A stretch of DNA of 64,000 nucleotides from Hormiphora californensis (GCA_020137815.1 CM035355.1:8307673-8371672); one strand, 5' to 3'; positions 52,301 to 63,330 are shown, counted from the stretch's first letter. Translations and numbers: made by a program. Notes: generated by a model from the letters alone, not told the origin.

Positions 52301-55300
52301 CACTGCTCCTTAGATAGCAAACAACACTAAATTTAGCGCGAAAGCTGAGATCTCAACCGCGAAAAACTATTTTTGACTGAGAAATCATTTGCATCGTGTT
52401 TTCATTTTGAAAAGCTTTGCCTTATCCCGCGCTAATCGGGGGCCAGCAACGTTTGCCAAGGTTTCATTTGTCCATACGAGTCAACTTCACGGTTTAAATT
52501 ACTTTTAGATGAATTTGGACAGCTTTGAAATTGACTAAGTATGGATAGTGAACACTCGAGGCTCGAGCTGTACCAGGAAAGAATTAGCCTACTGTGTTTT
52601 GAAATTTTGACTTTTGTTTCCGCTCATCTTATACCATCAAGTTTCCAATCCTGTATCCTTTATAGGTGAATGCCACGTCAACTAACTTCCGACCAATACA
52701 CCGGGGTATCGTTCGAGTCGATACCCCTCGCAGACACACAATCTGATGCCAATGTGTGGCCAATGGAGAAACATTGAAAAAAGAGACAGATTAGTAAAAT
52801 CAGCACAAAAAACATACCTTGGTCGTTCCAGTCCACTGCATCCCTACTCGTCCACGACGAGGAAGAAGAAAACTCTAACGTCAGTGGATCTTCTAGGAGG
52901 GAAAAAGGAAAATCATAACAAGGGCGAAAACCTCAGATCCTGTTAAACACTCCACCCCACCTCATCTAATCACCCAAACGTGTTAAGCTTCAGCTTAAGT
53001 CCTATAGCTAGTGGATCTACGGACAAAGCAACTAAAAAAAAGGCTCTAAAAAGATCTCAGGAGCCTCACATCAACAGAATTGACCAGTTACAGCATGTTT
53101 ATAAATTCAGTTGAGGCACTTTCAGTAAATCTTGGCAGTTTCTAAAGACACTGGCAGCGGTTAAAACAGAACTACCAGTAAAAAAAATGAACCACTAAAG
53201 GAGTGAACTTGTTCCTAAAGAACACAGAGGTCGGCGGTAGCAGTTACGAATCGCTTTCAGAAGAGGATCAGCAAACTACAGCACACCATCAACATCAAGC
53301 GGAAAGGTTCGGAAAAGCCCTAGGGGTTGTAAAACCGCACCTTTAAAGCGGCTGCGTTGGCCAGTCTTAGCACCCCGTCTTCCCCAGTGGGGTGAAATCC
53401 ATGTTAAAGAGGCAGCCGTAGTAAACCTTCAAAAATTCCTGTCCGAAAAGTTTCAAAACGACCATAATTTAGACAATGTAAGAGCCCTTGAATATCCGGC
53501 AGAAACAAGGACGAAGGGCCGTTGCATCTGGCCCATCTAGTGGACAGGTTGGCCGGTTTAAGGCATCTGTCGTGGACAACCTAAGGGCCTTAAGAAGCCA
53601 CACCCTTCACCAGGTTTAAACTCCAAAAAGCTGTTAAATTTTTCAACCCGAACTCACCCCAGTTGTTTGCAGTTGAACAGAAGAGAGGCAACGACTGGAG
53701 TGTAGCTGAAACGAGCGAGTTTTTGGGCCTCCTTTATCACCCTATGATACAGAACGTGATAAATGACACACCGTCTGCCGAAGGAAAAACGAAAGTATTG
53801 GAGTATCTCTCAAGGCAGATTGAACACCACAGTTCGGAGTCCAGAGATCCATTGCAGCATTACGTGCAAACATGCCGAACTCCTGAAAACATTCAAGCAA
53901 GTATTTTCGCCATTCATCAGGAGCGAGTTCAGATGAATTGAATCGCATCCGAGAAGTATTCCCGTTTATTTCGATCTTATGAAAAACATTGTCCCATTGG
54001 TGTGAATCTAGAACCGAACATCCAGGATTCCCGTAACAAAAAGAAAGAGGCTGTTCCACTTCCTAGGGTCAAGACCGTGCTAAACTAAGGTTGAGAACAT
54101 ACAAAACTGTGTCACAAGGGGAACAACTGGTGCGGATTAGCATTCAAATGGCTGAAATTGAAGCAGAAAAAGGATGATAGATGAACGATTTGTCGACTAG
54201 CGGCGAATCGAGAAAGGCGGAAACAAAGAATGGGAAGGAGGCGAGACGAGAAAGGAGGGACCGGGCTTTAGTTTACAACAGGTGAGAATTATAAAGGTAT
54301 GAGAAAATGTGAATGTAAACGAGTGCATATAATGGAACTACATTTTTTATACAATGTATATCCTCAGGTCTGAAATTGTTTTTAACTTGTTTTGAAATGC
54401 GACAGATGAAATACTTTAATCCAACGTAATAACTCACTGAAATTGTTCCATTCACATTTCACAAAATGCCTTTATCATCATCTTTAGACCCCCTGCTGCC
54501 CCCTTGTCCTGAGTTGTCCACTGGTACCTGTCACATGACCCCCTTTTTGTGAATCACCAAGAACCTCACTCATGATTGATGAATTTCAATCTCTTTTTAA
54601 AATGTACAAGGTGGCCCAGAAAGTTGGATCCACTTAGAGATAACTAATGTGTCAATACATTTGCTCTACGATGTACACGAGATGTACAGAGATGTACTAG
54701 AAAAAGTGTCCCCTGAGGATTGAGATCCTAACAAATTATCACTAAGTGGCTCCACTTTCTGGCCACCCTGTAATTATCTCGTCACTACACCCACTAAAAT
54801 GCACACATATATTATTTCTTATACATGGAGGATAGGAATTAATATAACGGTAATCACTAAAATGTGGAACTATAATAGCTCCGGCCCCGTTCGAGATACA
54901 GCTCTGGTGAACTACTATACATACTTTGGTGTAGCAAAAGAGATGCTACAATTATAATACAGTCGGACCCCGATTTAGGGACACCCTCGGGGGAAAGGCT
55001 CTTGTCCACTAAATCGGGGTTCCACTAATCGGGGTCAAATAGGGTTAATTTCCTATATCGGGGGAAAAAAACCTGTCCCTAAATCGGGGTGCCACTAAAT
55101 CGGGGGCCCCTGAATCGGGGTCCGACTGTATACCGATGAAAATGAACTTGTTACTCTATATAGCTATATTCCCTATTCAAAATTGATTGAAAAGTCGTTC
55201 AATTACTGTCCCAAAGCTGTCTCTCAAACAAGGTCGGCGGTGCAGCTCACAGATAAATTCCAGATTTGTGGTCATCACCCGTTAGTACTATATTTATTTC

Positions 55301-55423
55301 CATATCAAATTTAGATAAAGATTCCACTAAATTAGACTTTTATTAAGAGTGTAGCACTAGAGACCTCACACCGCTATAAAGCTCCAAACACAACCTAATC
55401 CCTACCTACCCATCCCCCCCCCC

Positions 55424-55479
<56 letters not shown>

Positions 55480-58111
55480 GTAGGTATTTGGTTATTATTG
55501 AGTCACGGTTATTTTACACTGAAACAGTTTATCAAGAACGGTGTTCCTGTCTCAAAATCGAGGTAGGAGACTCAAGCTGGCTCACTTTTGTTTATTGGAC
55601 AGATAGTGTGCGTTTTTAACCTTCAGTAGTCGTGCGACATGGATAGAAACACTCCTTTAGACTTGAGGTAACCCCTCCCTCCCCTTCAGGTTATAATAAG
55701 CTGATTGAATGGACTGTATTTGTGATGCAGTGGGTTAACGATATAAGATCCTAGCAGTTATCTAGCATTCTAGGTGGTGTTGGACCCATGCACTCATTTA
55801 TTCAGGTTAGTTAAAATCTAAGTCATTCCGGAATTAGATCGGGCATAACTTTGGCAGGTGAGAAGAAGCCCGACCGGTTAAGGGACCCTTTAAGGGACCC
55901 TTTTAGGGACCCTTAAGGAACCTAGAAAGTTAAGGGACCCTTTAAGGGACCCTAGGAAGTTAAGGGACCCTTTAATGAGGTAGAACGAATCGTGAGCAGT
56001 ACCCTCGTATCAGTTCACATTGTAAGCGGTTCCGTCGCGTCGCTAATGAGGTACACCGAATCGTGAGCACTGAGCAGTGAGCAGTACCGTGTATCGGTTT
56101 ACATCTCTGTCTCTCCCTCTGTCTCTGTCTCCCCCTCTGTGTCTGACTCTGTCCCTCTCTATGGCTCTCCCTCTGTCTCTGTCTCCCCCTCTGTCTCTGT
56201 CTCTGTCTTTGTCTCTGTCTCTGTCTCTGTCGCTCCCTCTGTCTCTGTCTCCCCCTCTGTCTCTGTCCCTCTCTCTGTCTCTGTCTCAGTCTCTGTATCT
56301 CTCTCTCCCTCTGTCTCTGCCTCTTTCGCTCGCTTTCTCTCTTACAATGTGAACTGATACGAGGGTACTGCTCACGATTCGTTCTACCTCATTAAAGGGT
56401 CCCTTAACTTCCTAAGGTCCCTTAAAGGGTCCCTTAACTTTCTAGGGTCCCTTAAAGGGTCCCTTAACCGGTCAGGCTTCTTCTCACCTGCCATAACTTT
56501 TATCAGATACATTCTAACCCCACCCTCATCATCTCAGTTATTCTCTAGCGTGGTAGACCTAGTTTACCTGCCAGTCCAGCTGTACACCTACACTCTACAG
56601 AGGGGTGCTAACAGTTTCACTCTCTTACAACTTACCACTAAACTCTTCGCCAGTATTCAGGTTTGGTGATGCTTGATTATCAAACATTGATAAACTTTGA
56701 TAAATGTATGATTGATGTCTTTTCAAAAACCCTTAATCCTTAATTCATAGGTATTTTCAAAATTTCAGTCCCCCTAACTCCCCCTAATTCCCCTCCCCTC
56801 ACAGTGACTCACTGTAACAACCCATCATCTCTCACAGAGCGTTACCGAGGTGAAATATGACCTGGCATCACCCGCCCAAATCAGAAGGGACTCCCTCAAA
56901 CACCACGCAGACATGAGATAGGGACTGGTTTACCAGGTCAGAACCCCATATTTCAACACGAATTTTCAGTTCGTATCTCATATATAATAATCAATAAACC
57001 CGGGTTATATGTAGCGGGTCACCTGCAAGGGTGATTCGCTACACCAGGCACCCCACAGAAGAAGATGAATGGTGATTCGCTACACCATATACTGTCCTAC
57101 CTGCGAAGGAGCTCAGGGAGGGTGGTATATGGTATAAAACCCGACCAAAGGGAGGGTTTATACTTTCTATAAGCAAGGATTTATTGATTATAAGTTTTAG
57201 CGGCAGAGACATTTATGCTTTTTATAGCGGCTGGGAGAGGGGGATGGTCATCTTTACACTTGCCACTGGGGTTTTTAATTTAAATAACTGACCCCCATCT
57301 CCCCTCTCGCTAGGTATATCGTGGAAAATTTAAACGATAAAAGAATTTCGTGACCAAACCTAAATCAAACATTGGCTAGTGGCTACATATTGACTCAGGT
57401 TTGTGTGGTCCTTCATTGTACAAGTCATATTGGATAACTAGTAACTCTTTTCTTTTATCACTCTCCCCTTTGCAGATAACCAAAAGATGAAGTTGTTCGC
57501 CCATACCACGAATTTCGTGACCGAACCTAAATCAAACATTCGCTACTTATTGACTCAGGTTTGTGTGGTCCTTTATTGTACAAGTCATATTGGATAACTA
57601 GTAACTCTTTTGTTTTATCACTCTCCCCTTTGCAGATAACCGAAAGATGAAGTTGTTGGCCCATACCACGAATTTCTGTGTAACCATCCTACCTGAAAAT
57701 GTAATCATCCCCCTGAAAATGTATCTATCTAATTATTTAATCGAAAGAAACCATCACAGACTTTCTCTCAGAGTGAGTTATATTTTGTCGCAGTCAGATT
57801 GACTACTATTATTACTCCAACAAACACACTTTTATAACCAAACAAATCACCTTTGTTTTATCTTGTTTTTGTTTGAAATTTGACATTGGTTTGAATGTAT
57901 CATGTCCTGCAATTTAGCGGTTGTCGCTCCCTAGTGTACACTGTACCGGGTACCCCCTCCTCTCTTCCTCTCTCTCTCCCTCTCTCTTTCTCTCTCTCTC
58001 TCTCTCCTCATCTCTCTCTCTTTCTCCCTCTCATCTCTCTCCCTCTCTCTCTCTCTCCTCTCTCTCTCTCCTCTCTCATCTCGTCTCTCTCTATCTCTCT
58101 CCTATCTCTCT

Positions 58112-58151
<40 letters not shown>

Positions 58152-59983
58152 CTCTCTCCTCATTTCTCTTCTCCTCTCTCTATACTCTTATCGTCTCTCT
58201 CTCTCGTATCTCTCTCGTTCTTGTCATCATCTCTGTGACGCTTGTCAGAGCGCTACAAGAGGAACCGAGGAACTTGCATCTCCACAGTTTGGTGGCAACT
58301 TTGTCGCAAATTTTGCTAGGATACTCCATAACGTAACGCGCGCGGTCATAGGAATAGTCTCATCCGCGCGTTGTGTGTCCATTATTGTGCTTCATCACTG
58401 GTTAGACTTTTGCAATTGATGGCATCCCATTAATGACGCGCGGTTCAGTTAGAGTTTCCCCTTACTACAGATACCTAAATCACAAATCTTCGCCTGGGAA
58501 GTTACTTCTAAAAACTATTACAAAACTGCTCAGGGGTGGGACTACTCACTTGAAGTAGAGTTGTTGTTCTCTGGATATTTCGTGGGCACTGACCCCATTC
58601 ACTGCGTCCACATCTCCAATGAAATAGTTGGGGCATCTAAAAAGTGAAATAAAGTATACTGAAACCCGCTATGTTGCCAGTGTTGTCAGTAAATAGCAAC
58701 ACAATGAATATTCAATCTACTGGATAATATATGAGAACAATAATATATGAGAACAATAAACAATACAAACATCCACTACCCTACCTAGTATACAACTGTA
58801 CAAGTATTCACTACCTCTACACTATTACAAGACACATGTACTACCTAGTATAAGTTGATTCTCCTCCAGTGCAGGATTATCAGGTATGGCAGGCATTTGA
58901 CCCTCAATAGTTAGCCAGTGAATCTTGACTTGTACATCCAGGGGTACCTGCAGCAACATGAAATTAGATCTTAGAATCCTTATTGTTGTTGGCATGTACA
59001 CAAACTGTGTACAATGTACATTCAGTCCGTTATGCACGCTGTGTCTGAGGGAGCTATGTATTCCCGCGCGTCCGACCCCGAATTAGACACCGCGCGCTAC
59101 AGACACTTCACTGGAAAGTGTGTCACAGAGTCAGGGCCACATGGACCCAGATGTTCCAGAGAATGGTCTTCCTCATTCCTGCACGTGCAAGATGCCGCGC
59201 GTTTCATTTCCGTTCTCTTGTCCTTGTGTGGTTGTTACCTTTGGAGGGGGAGCATTAATGAGAGCGTCTAGATCAAGCTCTTCATCCTTTGGGGCGTATA
59301 TCTCTCTTCCCCTGCTGGACACCATCGCATACCTGAGTGGGGGGAGAGTAAACCATCATATTCTTAAATCCGGGTGTGGGAGAGTACCGGGGTGGGATCT
59401 ACTGCTGTAGATGGGGGAAGCTAGATAGTATTGGGACCGGGTTTCAACTTGTGTAGCTCATACTGCACTATGAGGTCGGCAGGGCAACTATAAACTCACT
59501 TTCTTGGTTTCTGTATGGTCGACACGTAAAGTGGTATGGGCCTCTTGCTAGCTCTCTCCAGGTGTTCTTGTCTTAGCTCAGTAGAGTTTGACATCAACTT
59601 GAATTTTAGGGCATCTCGTACCAATGTTCGACACTGAAATGCACAGGGCTAGCTAAAAGGGGTTGAGAATGGTGTGCGAAAAGGGTGGGAAATGTGAGAT
59701 TCAAATTGTTCTGGAAATGGTAAACAGAGAATTATTGGACAAGAGAGAAAGGTGGGTTGAGGTACCTGATCCTAAAATGAGACAACACAATTTACCTGGA
59801 GAACACGTCATGATTACCTGGAGAAGGCATGCCAGGGGGAAGCTATCATAACTTTACCTGTAGAAGTGCCTGTGTAGCCAGATAGTTGGTACAATCAGGT
59901 TTCAAGTCCCGTATACCAATACTCTCTGCTATACACTTGATACTCTCAGCACTGAGCTCGTTCTCACACTCCCCATCAGCCAT
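37333..59983 (-). CDS. TAF6: TFIID subunit TAF6, 11 exons, with a 19.9 kb intron 5
   Basis: Exons: 59858-59983, 59500-59633, 59239-59332, 58845 (or 58829)-58947, 58550-58636, 38668-38796, 38372-38522, 38056-38232, 37872-37941, 37624-37749, 37333-37420. The histone-fold half is present (ELSAESIKCIAESIGI, VRDALKFKLM), then the linker VPLDVQVKIHWLTIEGQ and the C-terminal HEAT domain (LEKFLHDLIPSVISCMVC, DHWAVRRTAASVLAGLV, LGTNQLQSRV, TINTIVLPEIRNIY). It ends soon after the HEAT repeats, without the long Ser/Thr/Pro tail of vertebrate TAF6. TAF6 pairs with TAF9 in TFIID. The start ATG at 59983 begins MADGECENELS. Two frame doubts: exon 4 needs the weak donor at 58829 to match phase, and exon 6 has two extra bases between KELTSKCISK and CDSRDEAVNS. 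Identity is secure. Confidence 0.92.
39014..41059. other. Non-coding part of the TIR-bounded segment
   Basis: No supported gene. Holds a GA-rich tract at 40600-40800, a G-run at 40370-40384 and a CG-rich patch near the inverted repeat. Confidence 0.5.
41060..43640 (-). pseudogene. PIF/Harbinger transposase remnant with introns
   Basis: Four exon-like pieces read in order on the minus strand. 43570 to ~43640 gives GGIVKDFNSMGGIQ. 43137-43228 gives GAVGAIDGTHIPVRAL, which holds the first catalytic Asp of the DDE_Tnp_4 fold. 42283-42565 gives LADMKLTFAHVG and later ERCFGKLKNR. 41060-41336 gives the C-terminal FKVL, SVQVISACCRLHNLLIDDD and an acidic, Lys-rich tail. The third piece has frame conflicts and an in-frame TGA before ERCFGKLK, so the copy looks inactive. 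Terminal repeats and a TTA/TAA target duplication were not located. Confidence 0.8.
41953..42074. mobile_element. MITE, Tc1/mariner-pogo type ends, 122 bp
   Basis: Begins CAGTCGGAACCCGATTTA and ends with the complement TCCGACTG, flanked by TA on both sides. Related to the copy at 54960-55128. It interrupts the Harbinger remnant's intron. Confidence 0.8.
44150..51895. repeat. ~500 bp satellite arranged head-to-head around 47270
   Basis: About six units in plus orientation (44150-47270) meet about eight in minus orientation (47271-51895). Marker words: GTTGATCCGAGGATCACGAA, CTAACCAGTTAGGCGTATTA and CATGATATTGATCAAGCCTG with their complements. Units differ mainly by scattered single-base gains and losses rather than substitutions, and 50200-50820 is especially eroded. 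No ORF is conserved between units. Confidence 0.9.
48173..48867. mobile_element. Non-autonomous hAT-like element, 695 bp, inside the satellite
   Basis: Ends are inverted (CCCAGTGGCAGGAAGATGA and TCATCTTTCTGCCACTGGG, 18 of 19 matching). The 8 bp CTAATACA flanks both sides and is normal satellite sequence present once in empty units. Inside, a ~170 bp stretch is tandemly duplicated (about 48300 and 48470). No transposase. Confidence 0.85.
52740..54170 (+). pseudogene. Decayed coding region, unrecognised
   Basis: Coding-like stretches in changing plus-strand frames, with codon-like composition and several stops: MPMCGQWRNIEKRD (52746), ALKRSQEPHINRIDQL (~53050), FAVEQKRGNDWSVAETSEFL (53663-53941, 92 codons, including HYVQTCRTPENIQ). 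Directly follows the satellite. I do not recognise the protein; a gag-like or transposon structural gene is one option. Confidence 0.35.
54607..54770. mobile_element. MITE, mariner-like, 164 bp
   Basis: Begins CAAGGTGGCCCAGAAAGTTG and ends with the near-complement CACTTTCTGGCCACCCTG, flanked by TA on both sides. No coding capacity. Confidence 0.85.
54960..55128. mobile_element. MITE, Tc1/mariner-pogo type ends, 169 bp
   Basis: Begins CAGTCGGACCCCGATTTA and ends ATCGGGGTCCGACTG, flanked by TA. Internal CTAAATCGGGGTGCCAC units recur. Second member of the family at 41953-42074. Confidence 0.88.
55484..56921 (+). CDS. 3' exons of an unrecognised gene nested in TAF6 intron 5, opposite strand
   Basis: Three exons with matching phases: 55484-55562 (YLVIIESRLFYTETVYQE, then RCSCLKIE), 56538-56660 (LFSSVVDLVYLPVQLYTYTL, later LLQLTTKLFASIQ), 56838-56921 (SVTEVKYDLASPAQIRRDSL, ending HADMR and stop). 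All have good acceptors (CTCTGTAG, CATCTCAG, CTCACAG) and donors. Phase agreement across three exons makes coding likely. The entry phase of the first exon (one base carried over) shows that a 5' part is missing or lies upstream and was not found. A MITE sits in the intron between the first two exons. I do not recognise the family; no signal peptide or domain motif is visible. Confidence 0.5.
55853..56492. mobile_element. Non-autonomous DNA transposon with long inverted repeats, 640 bp
   Basis: Arms of about 150 bp (GGCAGGTGAGAAGAAGCC to its complement at the right) containing TTAAGGGACCCTT units. The 8 bp ATAACTTT directly flanks both ends (55845-55852, 56493-56500), as in hAT-type insertions. 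The centre is a CTCTGT microsatellite (56104-56340). Confidence 0.85.
57343..57670. repeat. Two tandem copies of a ~165 bp unit
   Basis: Unit runs from GAATTTCGTGACC to GCCCATACCAC, with few differences between copies. No coding content recognised. Confidence 0.85.
57950..58215. repeat. CT-rich microsatellite
   Basis: Long TCTC/CTCT tract just inside the right inverted repeat of the TAF6 intron segment. A similar tract lies at 55420-55480. Confidence 0.9.
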
Positions 59984-60624
59984 GATTGCTATGAGAGAGG
60001 GAATTGAGAGGGAGTTGAGAGGGAATTGAGAGGGAGTAGGAGGACGGGGCTAGTGAAATTGGGCCAATTGAGGGGTGTTGTGGTTGGGGTTTGAGGAATA
60101 CAAATTACTCCAGCCCAAATAACCCTCTGTTATTAACTAGATGGAGTGGTAAGAAGGTGACCAGGTGTTTCAATAGCTCCTACTAGAGAATAATTAAAGG
60201 TACACCCCCGCCCCCAATTTAAATAGTTTCACAATACCTCTCAGTTAAACTCTGCACACACCGGTTTGGAAGAAGGAGGGGGTTGGAGAGAGATGTGACA
60301 CAAAGGTGCAAAACACACCTGCTTATACCCAGTCACGTGACTTTAAATACTGGCTTCCTATTGGTTGAACCGTGGACAAACATCACGTCCCCTATAATAT
60401 ATTGGGTGGCAATCTATAGATTCTTTAGTTATACACCTTAGCAACTTGTAGCTCTGGTAGCTGACAACAGGTGTGTGCGTGTGTGTAATAGAGAGAGGGA
60501 GAGATCAGGGAAAGGGGTGTCACTTAGTGCGTGGACATTGTGTAGTTTGAGTTGAGTTGACTGGACATTATTAATTTAGTGTCTATTACTATTACTATTA
60601 GTGTCTAAAGTTAACTACTATTGT
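59984..60624. other. TAF6 upstream region, no gene seen
   Basis: Lies between the TAF6 start codon and a MITE and should contain the TAF6 promoter. No core element stands out. Confidence 0.5.
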
Positions 60625-61087
60625 AGTTAAAGGTTGACAAGATACCTAAAACTTTTCGTATATCGTCTTATTTTGATTTATCATTAATTTTCAGCATTTT
60701 TTCAGAATTTTTTGTCGGCTAGAAATATGTGCAAAATAGGGGGTCTACTGACAAATGAGTGTGCCTTTTTTTAAAATTGATAACGTAATATCTCCGGTTC
60801 CTGATGAGATACAGAAACCGTTTTGGTAGCGTTGGAAAGGTCTTATTGAGACCAATCCAACGCAACCAAGATCAAGTCTTTATCTTTTGAGGAACCGGAA
60901 ACGTGAATTTCAATTTGCGAGACGCAGTGAGTGTGCCCAGTAAAACCAGTGCTGACAATATCGGTAGACCCCCTATTTCGAATTTTTTTCTAGCCGACAA
61001 AAAATTCTGAAAAAATGCTGAAAATTAATGATAAATCAAAATAAGACGATATACGAAAAGTTTTAGGTATCTTGTCAACCTTTAACT
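60625..61087. mobile_element. MITE with ~125 bp inverted repeats, 463 bp
   Basis: Left arm AGTTAAAGGTTGACAAGATA is mirrored at the right end as TATCTTGTCAACCTTTAACT, and pairing continues through TTTTTTGTCGGCTAGAAA for about 125 bp. Target duplication unclear. No ORF. Confidence 0.85.
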
Positions 61088-61164
61088 TTAGTTGATAGTG
61101 TTGATTAATTAGTTAAACAGTTACTACAGTGTGATAACCTATTACCAATACACCCGATAGTATA

Positions 61165-61455
61165 ATGATGGAGGGTAAAGTGTTTACTGATAGCGACAGT
61201 GGAGATGAAGACGCTACTGAAAACAAGAAACAGTACTCCGTGGTCAAGGCTTACTTATGGTACTTATTATAGTGATTGAAGTTATCCAATTTCTAATAAC
61301 TTTTAGCATTATCAAGTTTGTCCCTCACTAAAGATCCTCCTTTCTATCCTGCAGGTTTGTGTTTACTGGGTTTATGGGTGGACATCACATGTACCTAGGA
61401 AGGGATTATCACGCAGTTCTAACAATCACCACAGTAGCAGGACTCTATGGACTAG
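61165..61455 (+). CDS. DNAJC22/TM2-domain-like protein, first two exons only
   Basis: Exon 1 61165-61259 starts MMEGKVFTDSDSGDEDATEN and ends KAYL. Exon 2 61355-61455 reads WFVFTGFMGGHHMYLGRDYH, followed by AVLTITTVAGLYGLG. The join is in phase (TG plus G gives Trp). The pattern AYLxW, GGxxGxHHxYLGRD, then TxxG is that of the N-terminal TM2 region of DNAJC22, a multi-pass membrane protein with a C-terminal J domain. No further exon is visible before the RNMT gene, which occupies the other strand from 62023. Either the rest lies beyond, with RNMT nested in its intron, or the gene is truncated. The start codon is the first of two adjacent ATGs. Confidence 0.65.
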
Positions 61456-62022
61456 GTGAGAATCGGATTACAGTTGTCTTACAATTTGTAGTGTGCAGTT
61501 GATACATTCAATCGGTGCCGGGTTAGGGCCGGGTAACGTTAGGGCCAAGTAGAGGGGGATGGGGAAAGGGCACTGGGTGGATAGGGGTTGGTCAAGAAAA
61601 TCACAGGAATCGCCATAAAACTCTTCTGTTAAGAAGAAAAACATTTATAAATAATGGTAGGCGTAGATAGTACGCTGTAAAATAATAACAAATGTCAACT
61701 AACTAATAGTTAGTAACTGATCTGATTTAATTAAATCATCCGCTAAGGATGTTATCTTATATTTCGAGAGTTACTCGCTTCAATGTCAATCTTCATATAA
61801 ATAGTCAAACAAACCGGACCTCGTTCCCACCGAGTCCAGTAATTGGAAGACCATTAATTGTCAGTTAGTCAGCTTGGCTCACATAGGAAGAGAAAGAGAG
61901 AGATGATCTGGCTGCAATATATCCCAATAAAACACAGAACTCTGTCCAGGGGGATCTGTCCTCTCACGCAGGACAAGAGAGAAAGTGATGTCCCAATAAA
62001 ACACAGTTCAACTGTGATCTCC
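61456..62022. other. No exon seen
   Basis: Between DNAJC22-like exon 2 and the RNMT stop codon. Contains AT-rich sequence and a short direct repeat of CCCAATAAAACACAG (about 61923 and 61991). Confidence 0.5.
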
Positions 62023-63330
62023 CTAAACCCTATCTCCGGGGTCATCCTCCTCTACTTTCCTTCTCTTGCAGTCCCTCCTCTGTTCTCTCTCACTATCTGG
62101 TAACTTCCTAAACCCGAACACCATATAACAATTGATAACCTCCCACTCCTCTCTAGAGATAGTCCCCTGACTATTCAACCCCCTCGTCTTGCTAACCACA
62201 TCGACCTCCTTCATCTTCCCATCATTATCATAGATGTACTCAGAGAAGGGTGCCTCTAACACACACTCACACCCCTCAGCCTCCAACATTGTCTTCAGAA
62301 GGGGGAAGTGGATCAGGTACTCAGGAAGGGTCTCTACAGCTCCGTCCAGATAGAACACATATTTAGATGAGAACAGAGGGAAGTTGGTTATACCTGGCTG
62401 TGTGAAGTCTACGTGAAACACACCATTACCAAACCTTGTATCACCCCCTGTCAGTGTCTTGTATCGCTTAACAAAGTAATCTGATCGGGGAATTGTACCA
62501 AAGAAGAAGCAGTTTGGTTTTAATCTGCTGGTAGCATTTTTAATCATCCTGACTGCTTGGGCCTGACTCTCGAAGGCGTAGTGAAGTGCGAACTGGCAGG
62601 ATACAAGATCAAACTCTACATCGTGTATCTGGTGTTCTGTATACTTATCAGATAAGTTGTCCCTAGTACAGTCTGACACTATGAAGTTAGCTTTGAATGT
62701 CAACTCTCTAGGTCTCTCCTCGTATCTAGTTTTACACTGGGCTATACTGACATCTGCAATATCAACACACACCACGTGGGATGGCTTAGCTAGTCCCCAC
62801 TTCCTCAGATCACCACCCTTACCACACGCCAGGTCCAGTATAACAGCTCCCCTATCTCCAAGGGGTCCTATCCTGGCCCGGAAATCATTCATGACCAGGC
62901 TCTTCACGTAGTTGTTGAATCCTCTGAGGTTAGCTATGCGGCTGTCACCTCGCTGGGCCAGGGATACTTGTTCTAACTTATTGTAGTGTTGCCTGGCTAG
63001 CTCAGCGTTCTCGTGGTTAGGTGGTTTAGTGACCTCGTTGTTAGGTGGTTTAGTATCGTCAGTAGTAGATTTGGAGGTCTGCACTTCTGAGCAGGGGATT
63101 GTCTCTGATGTTTGGTCGGTCTTGGAGTAGGAGTCGGTCTTGGAGTAGGAGTCTGTAGATTTTGAAGGGGAAGACTCCCGAGATGAAGACGCTTTAGATT
63201 TGGAAGACAGTTTGGGTATTTTAGGAAACTTTGGTAGTTTAACAGAGGCCAGGAAGGGTTTTTTAGTTGGTTTTGGATCGGGGGTTTCTTCATCTTGAGA
63301 GAGGTCTTCAAATGTCTGGGAGCGTTTCAT
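62023..63330 (-). CDS. RNMT: mRNA cap guanine-N7 methyltransferase, intronless
   Basis: 435 residues. Residues 1-105 are a Ser/Lys/Thr-rich disordered tail (repeats of SYSKTD and PPN), as in animal RNMT. The catalytic domain follows: FNNYVKSLVMNDF, SAM motif I ILDLACGKGGDLRKW, VCVDIADVSIAQCKTRYEER, DLVSCQFALHYAFE, GTIPRSDYFVKRY, FPLFSSKYVFYLDGAVETLPEYL, ending REEWEVINCYMVFGFRKL and a basic tail. It methylates the guanine of the nascent mRNA cap in the nucleus. The start is the first ATG of the frame, MKRSQTFEDL. It ends convergently with the DNAJC22-like gene. No disruption seen. Confidence 0.96.
   Translation of the reverse strand: MKRSQTFEDLSQDEETPDPKPTKKPFLASVKLPKFPKIPKLSSKSKASSSRESSPSKSTDSYSKTDSYSKTDQTSETIPCSEVQTSKSTTDDTKPPNNEVTKPPNHENAELARQHYNKLEQVSLAQRGDSRIANLRGFNNYVKSLVMNDFRARIGPLGDRGAVILDLACGKGGDLRKWGLAKPSHVVCVDIADVSIAQCKTRYEERPRELTFKANFIVSDCTRDNLSDKYTEHQIHDVEFDLVSCQFALHYAFESQAQAVRMIKNATSRLKPNCFFFGTIPRSDYFVKRYKTLTGGDTRFGNGVFHVDFTQPGITNFPLFSSKYVFYLDGAVETLPEYLIHFPLLKTMLEAEGCECVLEAPFSEYIYDNDGKMKEVDVVSKTRGLNSQGTISREEWEVINCYMVFGFRKLPDSEREQRRDCKRRKVEEDDPGDRV

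Larger units (their letters stand above)
38882..58462. mobile_element. 19.6 kb segment bounded by perfect 132 bp inverted repeats, filling TAF6 intron 5
   Basis: 38882-39013 and 58331-58462 are exact inverted copies, starting AGGGGAAACTCTAACTGAAC and ending CGCGCGCGTTACGT. The ends lie 85-88 bp from exons 6 and 5, so removing the segment leaves an intron of about 170 bp, like its neighbours. No matching short target duplication directly abuts the ends. CTGGGAAGTTA occurs just outside the left end and again ~35 bp outside the right end. Inside I see a decayed Harbinger transposase, a satellite, several MITEs and part of a host-like gene, but no polymerase B, integrase or capsid gene. Confidence 0.6.

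Noticed and set aside
56077-56357. Ser/Leu-rich ORF
   Set aside because: Translation of a CTCTGT microsatellite inside a MITE. The same holds for the ORFs at 57895-58419.
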